DNA from: Advenella mandrilli | Lineage (GTDB): Bacteria; Pseudomonadota; Gammaproteobacteria; Burkholderiales; Burkholderiaceae_B | Direction of reading: 5' to 3' | DNA: 64,000 bases | NCBI RefSeq assembly: GCF_016595155.1 | Contig: NZ_JAENGP010000005.1 | Location: forward strand, 150,457-214,456 | Part shown: positions 25,681 through 34,694 of the stretch, one piece after another | Layout of the letters: each line of letters begins with the position of its first letter | How positions within the stretch are numbered: position 1 is the stretch's first letter | The notes under the pieces: generated by a model | What the model was told of the DNA's origin: nothing | The model's database searches: none | The model's input: only the letters and a program-made list of their open reading frames with translations | Made by a program: the position numbers and the translations under genes

Positions 25681-28600
25681 TAAAGGTCATCGTCCTCGAT
25701 CTTGATGACACGCTTATTGATACATCAAGCCTCGAACCACTTCGGTCAGCTGGCCGATGGAGAGACATACCCAGGTACTTTAATGGTTGTGTCATCTATC
25801 AGGACGTTGTCGGCCTTGTTACAACGGCTCGGGCGGTTGGAATCAAGGTTGCTATCTTCTCGAATACGCCTTCGAACTACGTTCAGGGGCTACTCAAACA
25901 CTTCAGTATCACTGTTGATTATGTAGTAGCCTACCATGATGTAACGCAGCATAAGCCGAGCCCTGAGGGCGTTACTCGTATTCTCGAGTACTTCGGTGTT
26001 AGCGCCGACGAGTCAATTTATTTAGGAGATAGTAACCTAGATCGAGACGCTGCTTCCAATGCAGGAGTTGAGTTTTTCTCAGTAGATTGGGGTTCTGCCT
26101 CGGAGATCGATTCGTCACATAAGGGAATAAGCGGTCTCTCCGAGCTTATTGGAAAAAACTCGACGCGGAGCTCCGCAAGAACTGGACGTTCTGAGTTAAT
26201 ACAATCTGGGAATAAACTTCATCTGGGATTCTATTTAGATGGTATCAAACAGGAAGTTTGGTCTTTCAAAGATAACAAGAATACTTCTGTTCGCCGCTGG
26301 GTTAACAAGACTGTTGAGCTAGCTCCTTCATTCCCAGCCATAGATATAGTTGTTCGAGCGTTAGGTCACGCTGAGCTTAGGGCTGAAGATGGCGATAAAG
26401 CATTAGATACCTTGGGCAAATCGCTGGCTGTTGCTTTAGGGGCTTCTTACCAACCTAAGATATTAGAGAAAGATCACGTATTAGATAAATCGACTAATTG
26501 CACTGCAGCACAAAGACTCCACCAGGTCAGAGGTGCCTATAAAGCCGATTTTGATTCAATAGAAGCTAATTCAAATCCGACATTTCTGATCGTTGACGAC
26601 GTATTAACTTCGGGGGCTACAACTGATGAGATAACACGCTGTCTATCTCAAGCTTTTCCGAATTCAAGTATTTACATTTTTACGTTGGTTAAAACTCTCT
26701 ATAGATTGGAGCTAGGCACTGACAGCCAAGAACAACAACACAATAACCAACTGTTTTCAGATTTGTACAACCCAATCATCGACTCGCTGGCGGACGAAAG
26801 TGAACTATCTAGACATGTCAGGTCGAAGTCTAGTAGCAGGCTTGTAAGCAAGAAGTTTTCTGCTAACTACGCGAGAACCAACCATAACTTCATTTTCCAC
26901 AATCTTCTCCAGTATTCTATCTCGTCTGAAACGGCGTCTGGACAGCTATTTGCAGCAATTCAAGTTCTTAAGAATATGCTTCAGAGAGGGAAGCCAACAA
27001 TAGCCTCGCGGAAACTGAGGAAGGCATTTGGCATTGAACTGGAGAGGAGCGGTCTTAATACATCAGCTCAGGCTCTTGTGTCAGATAAGCCAGTTTTTTG
27101 GAATAGATTGATTCGAGGCAACAAGCATTCTGGGTACTACCCAGCGAAAAGGTTTTTTGATGAGCTGATTCCAAAGTATTTCGGTGAGTACATTTTTGTA
27201 AAACAACTAATGCTCCCTGAAGTTCAGATTTACGATATGACTCAGGTCTACGTTGAACAATTCCAGAACCGACAGGTAGATTTTTACATTCCTCAAGTTG
27301 GTTTAATTATTGAGATAGATGGTCAACAGCACCAAAATTCTCAGCATTTAGATGAGATGAGGGATGCGTTTACTGAAACCTTGGGACTGAAGACAGTTCG
27401 TTTCACTGTTCAAGAAGTGGCATCTGAGAATCAGTCATTTATCAGTAAGATAAATTCGATTATTTCTCAAATTCAGATCGTTGATAGTCTAGAGCGAAAT
27501 GGTGTCCTAACGCCTCCTAATGGTATTTCTTTATTGAATTACCAAGAGGCTTATGAAAATGGAGTCGATGTTACTGACTCGCGATTGAGGCTGACCTCGG
27601 CGTTGCGTTTCCAGATACTGTTATTAGAGCTTCTTGAACGAGGTCAGATCAGACTAGGGGAGTTGAAAAAACTATTCATAGTCAATCGTGATGGAACTGA
27701 TTTTGCTGAAGCGGCACTGGACGACCTGAACGATTTGTTATCGAATATCTTTCGTCTCATCGGCATTGAAGAAAAGCGAATTGAGGTTGCGCTGATCGAA
27801 TCAGATGAGCTTCCGAGCGAACGGTCTGGTGAAAATATATTCATCGACTTCAGCTTACTGGAGCGTTATGACGATTCCTTTCAAGTTAACCAAGACGTCA
27901 TATATTCACGTACGGATTACTTCGATTTCTATCGAAACTTCGAAGATTCTGATGCTGTTTCAATAGAAACCAGTCAATTGATTGACTATGACTTTTTCGA
28001 GCTTTCATGTAGTAACCCCATTACCTACAAGCTAGATCTTAGCCCAGGCAGCGAGCAGCGAGAGTCGCTGAGATACTTCCTCAGCAACCTGTTTCTACCA
28101 TACCTAGAGGATGTAGATTTCAGGGAAGGGCAGGTTGGTATCATAGGATCTGCACTTTCGAAAAACGGCACAATAGGATTGCTGCCTACAGGTTCGGGTA
28201 AGTCGATTTGTTACCAGCTGTCTGCGGTCCTGCAACCAGCCGTTAGCTTTGTCGTGTGCCCGATAAAAAGTTTGATGTATGACCAGAAAGCAGATTTGGA
28301 TAGCATCGGCTTCACTCGAAGCAATTTTATTACAAGTGATTTGAAGGCAGGAGAGAAGGCCAAAGTTCAGAGAGATTTCGGACGTGGTAAGTACTTCTTC
28401 GTTTTCATATCGCCTGAGCGATTCCAAACCCATGCGTTTAGAAAAGAGATGTTGGCTATCGGACTAGATCTCTCATTTGCCTACGCGGTGATCGATGAAG
28501 CTCACTGTTTGTCTGAGTGGGGACATGATTTCAGGACTTCTTATCTGAACCTGGCAAATACAATCGAACGGTTTGCTCCTAGTGCAAGTTATATAGGCCT

Positions 28601-30353
28601 AACGGCAACAGCATCAGTTAACGTCTTAAAGGATATTCAAACAGAGTTTGATATCCCCGATGATTTTGTCCGTACCCCAATGGACTTCACTCGCGAGGAA
28701 CTCTCATTCCACGTTATCGACGATAAAGGCCTTAAAGGTGATGCAGTCGTCAAGCTTGTTTCTGAAATGGAGGGTAAATGGAATTCCGATCGGGAAGACG
28801 GCAATAAGGCGGGGATCATATTCACACCTACCGTCAACGGAGCTAAGGGTTGTCATAGCTTAGCGGGCCGAATTTCAACACTCTTGAAGATGGATGTTAG
28901 ATATTTTTCGGGGTCGGCTCCGAAAATGGGTGGATTGCAGGGAGAGGCTTTCGATAGGTATAAGCGCCAAGTTCAAGACGAATTTAAAGAAAATAAATAC
29001 CGCCTACTTACTGCCACTAAGGCATTCGGAATGGGCGTGAATAAGGGGAATATTGCCTATACGATTCACTTCGGAATACCTGGGTCGATGGAGGCCTTGT
29101 ATCAGGAAGCAGGCAGGGCCGGGCGAGATAAAAAACTATTCAAGGAAGTACCCGCAGATTGCTATGTGCTTCTCACAAAAGAGCCCAATTCAGCTATTCT
29201 CGACAAGATTTGGGACGCTAGCACGAACGTCAAAGATCTGAAGGAGTACGTGAAGTCATTGAGTCGCGATAGCGACCTGAACACAAATCTATTCCTGATG
29301 ACAAACGGCTTGGACACAATCAATGATGAGTTCAAGTTGATGACAAATGTATACGAATTCTTTAAGTACAATCAGGAACACAACACGGTGACTATTACTG
29401 CCAGGCAGTTTGGTACGGAAAAGTTTAAATTGGAAAAGGCTATCTACCGTCTTTCTCAATTAGGTATTGTCTCTGACTGGGTAATCGAAGACTTTTTTAA
29501 TGGAACGCTCTATGTCGAGTTCCAGTGCCTATCGGAAGAAGGCCTGGAAAAGAAAATTGAGCATACCGTCAGAAAGTATGATCCTGAGTTTAAGCTCGCT
29601 GATGTGTTCAGTAGTGATAACCAGTACTACAAAATTCTCTGCGACAAGCTGAGAAAAGGGTCTATCGATAAATCGCAATTTATCTTTCTTGTTCTTTTAC
29701 TTTGGTCCTATGACCATTTTGTCTACAACCGCCGCCAGTCACAGAAGAACGTTTATGAACACTGTAGTTTATTTGCTGAAGGCAGGATGGATGGCAAAGA
29801 ATTTAAGGAGAAGTTGGAGGGTTATTTCAGACACGACAAGTCGAGCCAACTTTTGCTCTATATGGCTGAGAATTCTGCATCGGCGAAGTTATGGCCATCA
29901 GTTTTTTTTGAAACTGATGAAGAAGAGGGCACGGAACATCTAGTAGGCAGCGAGAAGATGACGATCCTACGAGGTCAGATTTCTCGATTCCTAGAGTCAT
30001 ACAAAGATAATGCATTCTTGAACTACTTGAGTGGTGTGCTGCGACTAGCTTCCGATGAGTTTGATGATGCAGATGGAGAGCGAAGAATGGCATCGTCATT
30101 TGATCGGTTGATCAGTGATAATAGGGATGAAGCACTAGAGCTGGTCCGAAAAACTATGCAGCTAAAGCCAATGTTCTCTGAAAATGCGCGAAGCCGCTTT
30201 GCTCGTTTGGTCCATGAGAAATTTGAAGATTTGGATTTTCTTGAGGAGGTAAATGAAGAGCTAGGAGATCCGTTCTCCTATCACACTTTGTTAGCTCCAC
30301 TAGCAATTAGACTTGAAAAACTTACCAGCCTATACAAGGGGATTAATTGGTGA
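25677..30353 (+). CDS. HAD / phosphoribosyltransferase / nuclease-like / RecQ helicase fusion (ShosT-like N-terminal half)
   Basis: A 1558-residue multidomain protein. Residues 1-150: HAD phosphatase fold (LDLDDTLIDT, later HKPSPEG and YLGDSNLDRDAA). Residues ~190-350: type I phosphoribosyltransferase with the PRPP loop VDDVLTSGATT near 307, like ComFC. Residues ~500-600: DUF559/Vsr-like nuclease segment, QVDFYIPQVGLIIEIDGQQHQ near 545. Residues ~800-1190: RecQ-type helicase with Walker A LLPTGSGKSICYQL near 835, DEAH box VIDEAHCLSEWGHDFR near 937, TATAS, and motif VI YQEAGRAGRD near 1142. The C-terminal ~370 residues are unassigned. It starts on a GTGA overlap with the dprA-like gene. HAD-PRTase plus DprA recalls ShosTA; the helicase and nuclease fusion makes this much larger. 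Effector logic is inference. Confidence 0.8.
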   Translation: MIKVIVLDLDDTLIDTSSLEPLRSAGRWRDIPRYFNGCVIYQDVVGLVTTARAVGIKVAIFSNTPSNYVQGLLKHFSITVDYVVAYHDVTQHKPSPEGVTRILEYFGVSADESIYLGDSNLDRDAASNAGVEFFSVDWGSASEIDSSHKGISGLSELIGKNSTRSSARTGRSELIQSGNKLHLGFYLDGIKQEVWSFKDNKNTSVRRWVNKTVELAPSFPAIDIVVRALGHAELRAEDGDKALDTLGKSLAVALGASYQPKILEKDHVLDKSTNCTAAQRLHQVRGAYKADFDSIEANSNPTFLIVDDVLTSGATTDEITRCLSQAFPNSSIYIFTLVKTLYRLELGTDSQEQQHNNQLFSDLYNPIIDSLADESELSRHVRSKSSSRLVSKKFSANYARTNHNFIFHNLLQYSISSETASGQLFAAIQVLKNMLQRGKPTIASRKLRKAFGIELERSGLNTSAQALVSDKPVFWNRLIRGNKHSGYYPAKRFFDELIPKYFGEYIFVKQLMLPEVQIYDMTQVYVEQFQNRQVDFYIPQVGLIIEIDGQQHQNSQHLDEMRDAFTETLGLKTVRFTVQEVASENQSFISKINSIISQIQIVDSLERNGVLTPPNGISLLNYQEAYENGVDVTDSRLRLTSALRFQILLLELLERGQIRLGELKKLFIVNRDGTDFAEAALDDLNDLLSNIFRLIGIEEKRIEVALIESDELPSERSGENIFIDFSLLERYDDSFQVNQDVIYSRTDYFDFYRNFEDSDAVSIETSQLIDYDFFELSCSNPITYKLDLSPGSEQRESLRYFLSNLFLPYLEDVDFREGQVGIIGSALSKNGTIGLLPTGSGKSICYQLSAVLQPAVSFVVCPIKSLMYDQKADLDSIGFTRSNFITSDLKAGEKAKVQRDFGRGKYFFVFISPERFQTHAFRKEMLAIGLDLSFAYAVIDEAHCLSEWGHDFRTSYLNLANTIERFAPSASYIGLTATASVNVLKDIQTEFDIPDDFVRTPMDFTREELSFHVIDDKGLKGDAVVKLVSEMEGKWNSDREDGNKAGIIFTPTVNGAKGCHSLAGRISTLLKMDVRYFSGSAPKMGGLQGEAFDRYKRQVQDEFKENKYRLLTATKAFGMGVNKGNIAYTIHFGIPGSMEALYQEAGRAGRDKKLFKEVPADCYVLLTKEPNSAILDKIWDASTNVKDLKEYVKSLSRDSDLNTNLFLMTNGLDTINDEFKLMTNVYEFFKYNQEHNTVTITARQFGTEKFKLEKAIYRLSQLGIVSDWVIEDFFNGTLYVEFQCLSEEGLEKKIEHTVRKYDPEFKLADVFSSDNQYYKILCDKLRKGSIDKSQFIFLVLLLWSYDHFVYNRRQSQKNVYEHCSLFAEGRMDGKEFKEKLEGYFRHDKSSQLLLYMAENSASAKLWPSVFFETDEEEGTEHLVGSEKMTILRGQISRFLESYKDNAFLNYLSGVLRLASDEFDDADGERRMASSFDRLISDNRDEALELVRKTMQLKPMFSENARSRFARLVHEKFEDLDFLEEVNEELGDPFSYHTLLAPLAIRLEKLTSLYKGINW

Positions 30354-30838
30354 ATGACATACAGAAACTACACCGGGTAATCGATTCACTCGAAGAGCAA
30401 TCGACGCAAGTGGCAGAGTTTAATGGCCTGTTGAGCGCCGTCAACGATGCAAGAACTGAGATAGAGGCAGCGAAATCAACGCTCGCAAGTCTAGCTTATG
30501 AACAGGCTGAATTGGTTACGAAGAACTCGAATAAATTTGAAGAGTTTGACGGTCGCCTTACGTCACTGAATGATCTTCTAGGCCAGATCAAAGATGAACA
30601 GTTGAAACTAAGGCGTGAGGTTGCAGCCTTGAAGTTTGTAACACCTGATCAGTTTGAACAAGGCTGCACAGCAATTGATAGCCGCATTGCTAAACAATTA
30701 GCGGAATTGAAAAGCAAGTTAGAGGCGGCGGTGGAGTCTCAGCAAAGATCGATAAGCGGGCTACGAACCATAGTTGTTTTAGGTATCTTGGTGTTGGCTG
30801 GAGGTGTCGGATTCTTGGCTATGAATATGGTTCTTTAA
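30350..30838 (+). CDS. Coiled-coil protein with C-terminal membrane anchor, third gene of the DprA operon
   Basis: A 162-residue protein. Residues 5-130 are predicted coiled coil from heptads rich in Leu, Ile, Glu and Lys (IDSLEEQSTQVAEFNGLLSAV, RLTSLNDLLGQIKDEQLKLRREV). Residues ~138-160 are one hydrophobic segment (TIVVLGILVLAGGVGFLAM), a tail anchor. The start GTG 30350 overlaps the upstream stop in the same GTGA manner as the first pair, implying coupled translation of all three genes. No enzymatic motif is present. A membrane scaffold or effector for the helicase is plausible but unproven. Confidence 0.7.
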   Translation: MNDIQKLHRVIDSLEEQSTQVAEFNGLLSAVNDARTEIEAAKSTLASLAYEQAELVTKNSNKFEEFDGRLTSLNDLLGQIKDEQLKLRREVAALKFVTPDQFEQGCTAIDSRIAKQLAELKSKLEAAVESQQRSISGLRTIVVLGILVLAGGVGFLAMNMVL

Positions 30839-30860
30839 TTTTTAGATTGTCATTCAGTTT

Positions 30861-31090
30861 TTAATTGTAATCAATAAGTTGGAATACAGAATCGAGCCAA
30901 GCTTTGAACTTTGCTAAGATAGGCAATACTTTTTCTTGTCGAAGTTGGTAGCGTTCATCTGGGGTTAGGTTTTTACTTTTCGCCTATTGTGCCAATGCGT
31001 AGAGTTTGCCGATATAACTTTTTGCTATATTCGCTCGGCCTTTAACGCGCTTTTCTGATTTAACGCATCTTCATATTTACGTCTAGCATG
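30861..31090 (-). pseudogene. IS66 transposase (TnpC) fragment
   Basis: Minus-strand translation gives HARRKYEDALNQKSALKAERI, a stop and frameshift, then KSYIGKLYALAQ, stop, KSKNLTPDERYQLRQEK and VLPILAKFKAWLDSVFQLI. This is the middle of an IS66 TnpC (HARRKF ... IGxLYxIE ... LRQEKSxPxLxxLKxWL). Both ends are missing, and it has several frame breaks. It marks the right edge of the DprA operon. Confidence 0.85.
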
Positions 31091-31159
31091 TGCCCCCCTG
31101 TGTCAGGATAGTTGTCACCCTCCCATTTCAACTAAAACAGGCGGTAAAGGACACTCATC

Positions 31160-31282
31160 ATGGCCCGTTATTCCCATGAACGTAAACAAGCGGTACTTAA
31201 TAAATTACTCCCCCCTTACAACCTGACGGTTGCCGAACTGGCCCGTCAGGAAGGCATTAGTGAAGCAACCCTTTATAATTGG
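31160..31282 (+). pseudogene. N-terminal remnant of an IS3-like transposase, cut by IS66
   Basis: The frame begins MARYSHERKQAVLNKLLPP and LTVAELARQEGISEATLYNW, an HTH of IS3-type OrfA, and then runs into an IS66 end at 31283. The IS left terminus is near 31099 (GTGTCAGGATAGTTGTCAC). The C-terminal part of a related transposase reappears at 31821. Confidence 0.8.
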
Positions 31283-31825
31283 GTAATGCTCCGCCCCATA
31301 CCGTATTGACAGCTTAAAACTTGTTTTTTACAGCTGCACTCGCCAGGGCAATAACTCGTCTACGCGATTAACCGGATAGTCAGCAATCACCGACAGCACA
31401 TGACACAGGTACGCCTCGGGATTGATATCGTTCAGTTTGGCCGTGCCCAGCAAACTGTAAAGCGTTGCCGCCCGCTCACCACCCGCATCCGAACCCAGGA
31501 ATAAGTAATTCTTGCGTCCAACAGACACGCCGCGCAAGGCTCGTTCTGCAGCGTTATTATCGATGTCGATTTCCCCATCATCCAGATAGCGTGTCAAGGC
31601 CTGCCACTGGTTAAGGGCATACTGGATGGCATCGGTCGTTACGGATTTACGTGACAGAGTCGGTAACTGCTGCATGAACCACTCATGCAAGGCAAGCACA
31701 ATTGGCAATGACTTGTCCTGGCGCTCGGCCTGACGAGTTTGTGGTGGACTGCCCCGGATGCCGGCCTCAATCTCATATAAACGGCCAATTTGAGTGAGCA
31801 CATGATGGGTAATATCAGAGGGCCG
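31283..31825 (-). pseudogene. IS66 remnant: right end and TnpC C-terminal half
   Basis: 31283 begins with an IS66 terminus (GTAATGCTCCGCCCCATACC). On the minus strand 31328-31801 encodes the C-terminal 157 residues of TnpC, including the IS66-specific LTRYLDDGEIDIDNNAAERALRGVSVGRKNYLFLGSDAGGERAA region with the catalytic Glu, and the terminal VDELLPWRVQL. The N-terminal two-thirds, tnpA and tnpB are deleted. The inner edge joins an IS3-type fragment near 31825. Confidence 0.85.
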
Positions 31826-32066
31826 ATGGTATAACGAAGAACATCGTCATAGCCAAATCCGCTATGTCACACCGGCTCAGCGCCATGCTGGCCAGGATGA
31901 GAATATCCTACGGGCTCGCCACGAACTGTACCAACAGGCCCAACGTGCCAATCCCGCCCGCTGGTCAGGTCAGACACGTAACTGGCAACCGATTGGAGAA
32001 GACTGGCTCAATCCCGATAAAAACCTGAAGATCATTCAACAGGAAAAAACGTTAGAGGCGGCATGA
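31821..32066 (+). pseudogene. C-terminal remnant of an IS3-like transposase
   Basis: The open frame reads GRWYNEEHRHSQIRYVTPAQ, RHAGQDENILRARHELYQQ and ends NLKIIQQEKTLEAA. WYNEEHRHS is the post-catalytic signature of IS3 OrfB. It continues the element whose N terminus is at 31160, interrupted by the IS66 remnant. The IS terminus CTACCTTGACAAACACC follows at 32079-32095, and an inverted copy of that end lies at 35735. Confidence 0.8.
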
Positions 32067-32095
32067 TTCACGTTCCAACTACCTTGACAAACACC

Positions 32096-32448
32096 GAGTA
32101 TAAGATCACGACTAAACTGGATCAGTCAAACTGATCGTTTAGTTTCCGCTCAACTGGTTAATAAACGTTAACGATCTTGCCCTGGCTTGATGTGTCCTTC
32201 AGTTGCGAGCGAACAAATAATGTTGACTTGAATTTTATTCTTGTATAGAGTGTTATTAATGCATTAATGCATTAATGCATTAGTAGAAACCTCTCTACCG
32301 TATAGTGTTCGTTCCGAACTATCACACATAAATTGTGACTTTAGTCTTGCTAAGAGGGGACGTATCCCCTCGACCACTTTTGTGTGCACATATTGTTTGA
32401 TGGAATTACCACGAATATTCTGCTTATTCATTTTAACAGGGAGTAAAA
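32096..32448 (+). promoter_or_regulatory. Non-coding region upstream of the AT-rich polymerase cassette
   Basis: There is no gene in this 353-base stretch. It holds an AATGCATT-type tandem repeat (32255-32282), a perfect hairpin GAGGGGA-CGTA-TCCCCTC (32354-32371) without a T-run, and a short inverted repeat GATCAGT...ACTGATC near 32120. The hairpin 78 bases before the first gene may be an attenuator or a small RNA stem. Confidence 0.5.
32255..32282. repeat. Short tandem repeat ATTAATGC
   Basis: Three perfect tandem copies of ATTAATGC followed by a partial fourth (ATTAG). The array contains overlapping ATTAAT and ATGCAT palindromes. Iteron-like spacing of 8 bases; the function is unknown. Confidence 0.85.
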
Positions 32449-32832
32449 ATGCTTTTCTATGCTGTAGTGTTCATAGTTTTAGGAGTGATTTTCAAACTTC
32501 TATTAAGTGAAAAGATATTATACCCAGCAATTATTATAACCACTATTTTATGGGCTTTTGCCTTTGGCCCTTGGGCAATTTTAACATTTTTTGAATTATT
32601 GCTCGGCGTTACTATAGTTGAATCAGTGAAAAGTAATACTGACATTAATAGTAAAAATACCGAATCAAATAAAAACACCTCCCCTACAAGAAAAGATTAT
32701 TTAACACCCACATCAAGAAGAAATATAGTGGCTAAAGAGAGCAGCTCTCCTATAAAAGACGATAATTTTGATATTGACATTAAAAAGCTTAACGTTGCAT
32801 ATACAAAAGAATTAAATAAGAATAGCTGGTAA
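32449..32832 (+). CDS. Small membrane protein, first gene of the polymerase cassette
   Basis: A 127-residue protein with two hydrophobic segments: residues 3-20 (FYAVVFIVLGVIFKLLL) and 26-56 (YPAIIITTILWAFAFGPWAILTFFELLL). The remaining ~70 residues are hydrophilic and Asn/Ser/Lys-rich and probably cytosolic. AGGGAG lies six bases before the ATG. The gene is very AT-rich, like the next two and unlike its surroundings. No family is recognised. The polymerase gene starts four bases after its stop. Confidence 0.7.
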   Translation: MLFYAVVFIVLGVIFKLLLSEKILYPAIIITTILWAFAFGPWAILTFFELLLGVTIVESVKSNTDINSKNTESNKNTSPTRKDYLTPTSRRNIVAKESSSPIKDDNFDIDIKKLNVAYTKELNKNSW

Positions 32833-32836
32833 TTCC

Positions 32837-34672
32837 ATGAATCAAAAAATTGCCATTTCAAGGCATGACGATAATTTTTCATTTTTAAATGAAGTAACAA
32901 ATTCAAACAAACGAATACGCCTTGGCTCAGTTAACCCGAACAAATTAAATCAGGTTGATTACACTCCGATATCCACTAATGGTCACACCGTACTCTATAA
33001 TCAAAAATATTTTGAAATTCATGAATTTTTTCATAAAGTAAAATCAGAAAACGTTCAGAACCTAATCGTTTTGACTACAAAGGAAAAAAGCAAAATATTA
33101 GAAGACTTGTTAATTTATAATCAAAGGATGTATGTGCTAGAAGAACTCTATCCCATATTTTCAGATTTAAAATATATTAGCAATTTAGAGCGTAATTTGA
33201 ATGAATTAGTGAAAAGACTTAACGATGTAAGAAACTTATGTATTAAAGGCGGGTCATTAAATAAATCGTTATCAACAAAATATCGGTATGCTATAGAAAG
33301 AGCTATTAGATACAAAAGTGAGCTTGATTCAACACTATATTTTGCTTGTCTGCCCCCTTACCAAGAAGTGTTTAAGTTGACTGAAAAACAAAAAGATAGA
33401 GTGATCTTCAGTGTCGATTATAACTCCATGTTTGCAAAGTGTATTCAAGGCTCGTTCCCTGATCCCAGAAAGCTTAAATTAAAATCGTTTAAAGATAGTT
33501 ATGAATTAAATGAGTTGTCACCTGATGGAGTTTATAGGGTACTATTAATTGGAGCTAAGAATTCAATTTTCTTAAAGCATCACCCTTTAAAGTTTTCAAG
33601 ATCAAATCAATCTTTTCATTTTAACCTCGAAGTAGGAGATAATATCGAGGTCTTTTTACCAAGAGATGAGATCATTTATTATACGTCATTTTTTGAAGGA
33701 TATCGCGTTTATAGCGGGATCGTTTCTTCCAGAGAAATCTTACATCCATTATCTAAAACGGTTCAAACGTTGTATAACGATAGAAAATCTTCACGAATAG
33801 GTTGTTTAAAAAACTCTTTAGCCAAGCAATCTATCGTCATTGCCACTAGCGTTACCAATGCCAAAAGGTATATAAAAGTTAACTCGGAGCAGCCAAATGA
33901 TATCATCAACTTTTTCGAACAACATTTTAAATGCCGATTTGACGATTCGTTCGATGTATTTCAAAAATTAGAATTAGCAAAAATCAGCAATAGACTAGTA
34001 ACTTCGGGCACTAATATCAATAAGTTAAGGTCTAAGGTTATCAATTATAAAAACAGGGACTCGATTTATTCTTTTCATTCCAAAATGCTTTCTAACTCTA
34101 GGATCATGATGATGAAATTAATAGAAAAATTGTTAAAGATTAATACCGTAGAAATATGCTATGCCAATGTCGATTCAATTCATTTTTCGCTAAATCGTGA
34201 TATGGTCAATGAAGTCAGATCTTTTCTTAATGAAGAATGCTCTGATGAGTTAGGTAAGTTGAAAATAGAAACGCAAGCAACGTTTGGTTACTGGTTTGAC
34301 TTAGGCAGATATTGGTTAGGCAAGGAAAACTTTGAAGTAACTAAATACAGTAATACCTTATTCAATAACTCTTTTGATAATAAAATCTATAATAGAAGAA
34401 GGGTACTTAAAAAGGTTGATTCCATACAGGGTTATAGATACATATCTTATCTCCCAATCGCTATAGAAAAGACTTTCAGTTTTAAAAAGAAATTAGTTGT
34501 TAGTAATAACCCTGATCAGACCTTATATAAAAGATTTGATTATTCTGAAATAAAATCAGCTCCGATTGCGAGTAATTCAGTAAATAAAGAAAAGATAACA
34601 AATTACAGGCACAAATTTTCTTTACTAAATGAAATGGCTTCAAACATTCAACAATTAACAATTAACAACTGA
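32837..34672 (+). CDS. Divergent family B DNA polymerase, protein-primed-like, lacking exonuclease domain
   Basis: A 611-residue protein. Polymerase motif A reads SVDYNSMFAKCIQGSFPDP near residue 193, matching DxNSLYP of phi29-type polymerases. Motif B is degenerate: IGCLKNSLAKQ near 333. Motif C reads ICYANVDSIHFSL near 450, matching YCDTDSIHL but with the first Asp as Asn; the main catalytic Asp is kept. The following FGYWFDLGRYWLGKENFEV resembles the segment after motif C in protein-primed polymerases. The N-terminal ~185 residues show no 3'-5' exonuclease motifs. It is AT-rich and sits between a membrane-protein gene and an unknown gene. Fold assignment is by motif reading, not alignment. 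Confidence 0.65.
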   Translation: MNQKIAISRHDDNFSFLNEVTNSNKRIRLGSVNPNKLNQVDYTPISTNGHTVLYNQKYFEIHEFFHKVKSENVQNLIVLTTKEKSKILEDLLIYNQRMYVLEELYPIFSDLKYISNLERNLNELVKRLNDVRNLCIKGGSLNKSLSTKYRYAIERAIRYKSELDSTLYFACLPPYQEVFKLTEKQKDRVIFSVDYNSMFAKCIQGSFPDPRKLKLKSFKDSYELNELSPDGVYRVLLIGAKNSIFLKHHPLKFSRSNQSFHFNLEVGDNIEVFLPRDEIIYYTSFFEGYRVYSGIVSSREILHPLSKTVQTLYNDRKSSRIGCLKNSLAKQSIVIATSVTNAKRYIKVNSEQPNDIINFFEQHFKCRFDDSFDVFQKLELAKISNRLVTSGTNINKLRSKVINYKNRDSIYSFHSKMLSNSRIMMMKLIEKLLKINTVEICYANVDSIHFSLNRDMVNEVRSFLNEECSDELGKLKIETQATFGYWFDLGRYWLGKENFEVTKYSNTLFNNSFDNKIYNRRRVLKKVDSIQGYRYISYLPIAIEKTFSFKKKLVVSNNPDQTLYKRFDYSEIKSAPIASNSVNKEKITNYRHKFSLLNEMASNIQQLTINN

Positions 34673-34694
34673 AATGTGAAAGTAGGACAGTGCG

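Noticed and set aside
32837..34672. Polymerase-like gene as a reverse transcriptase
   Set aside because: There is no (F/Y)xDD box; motif order and the DxNSMF / VDSIH signatures fit family B DNA polymerases.
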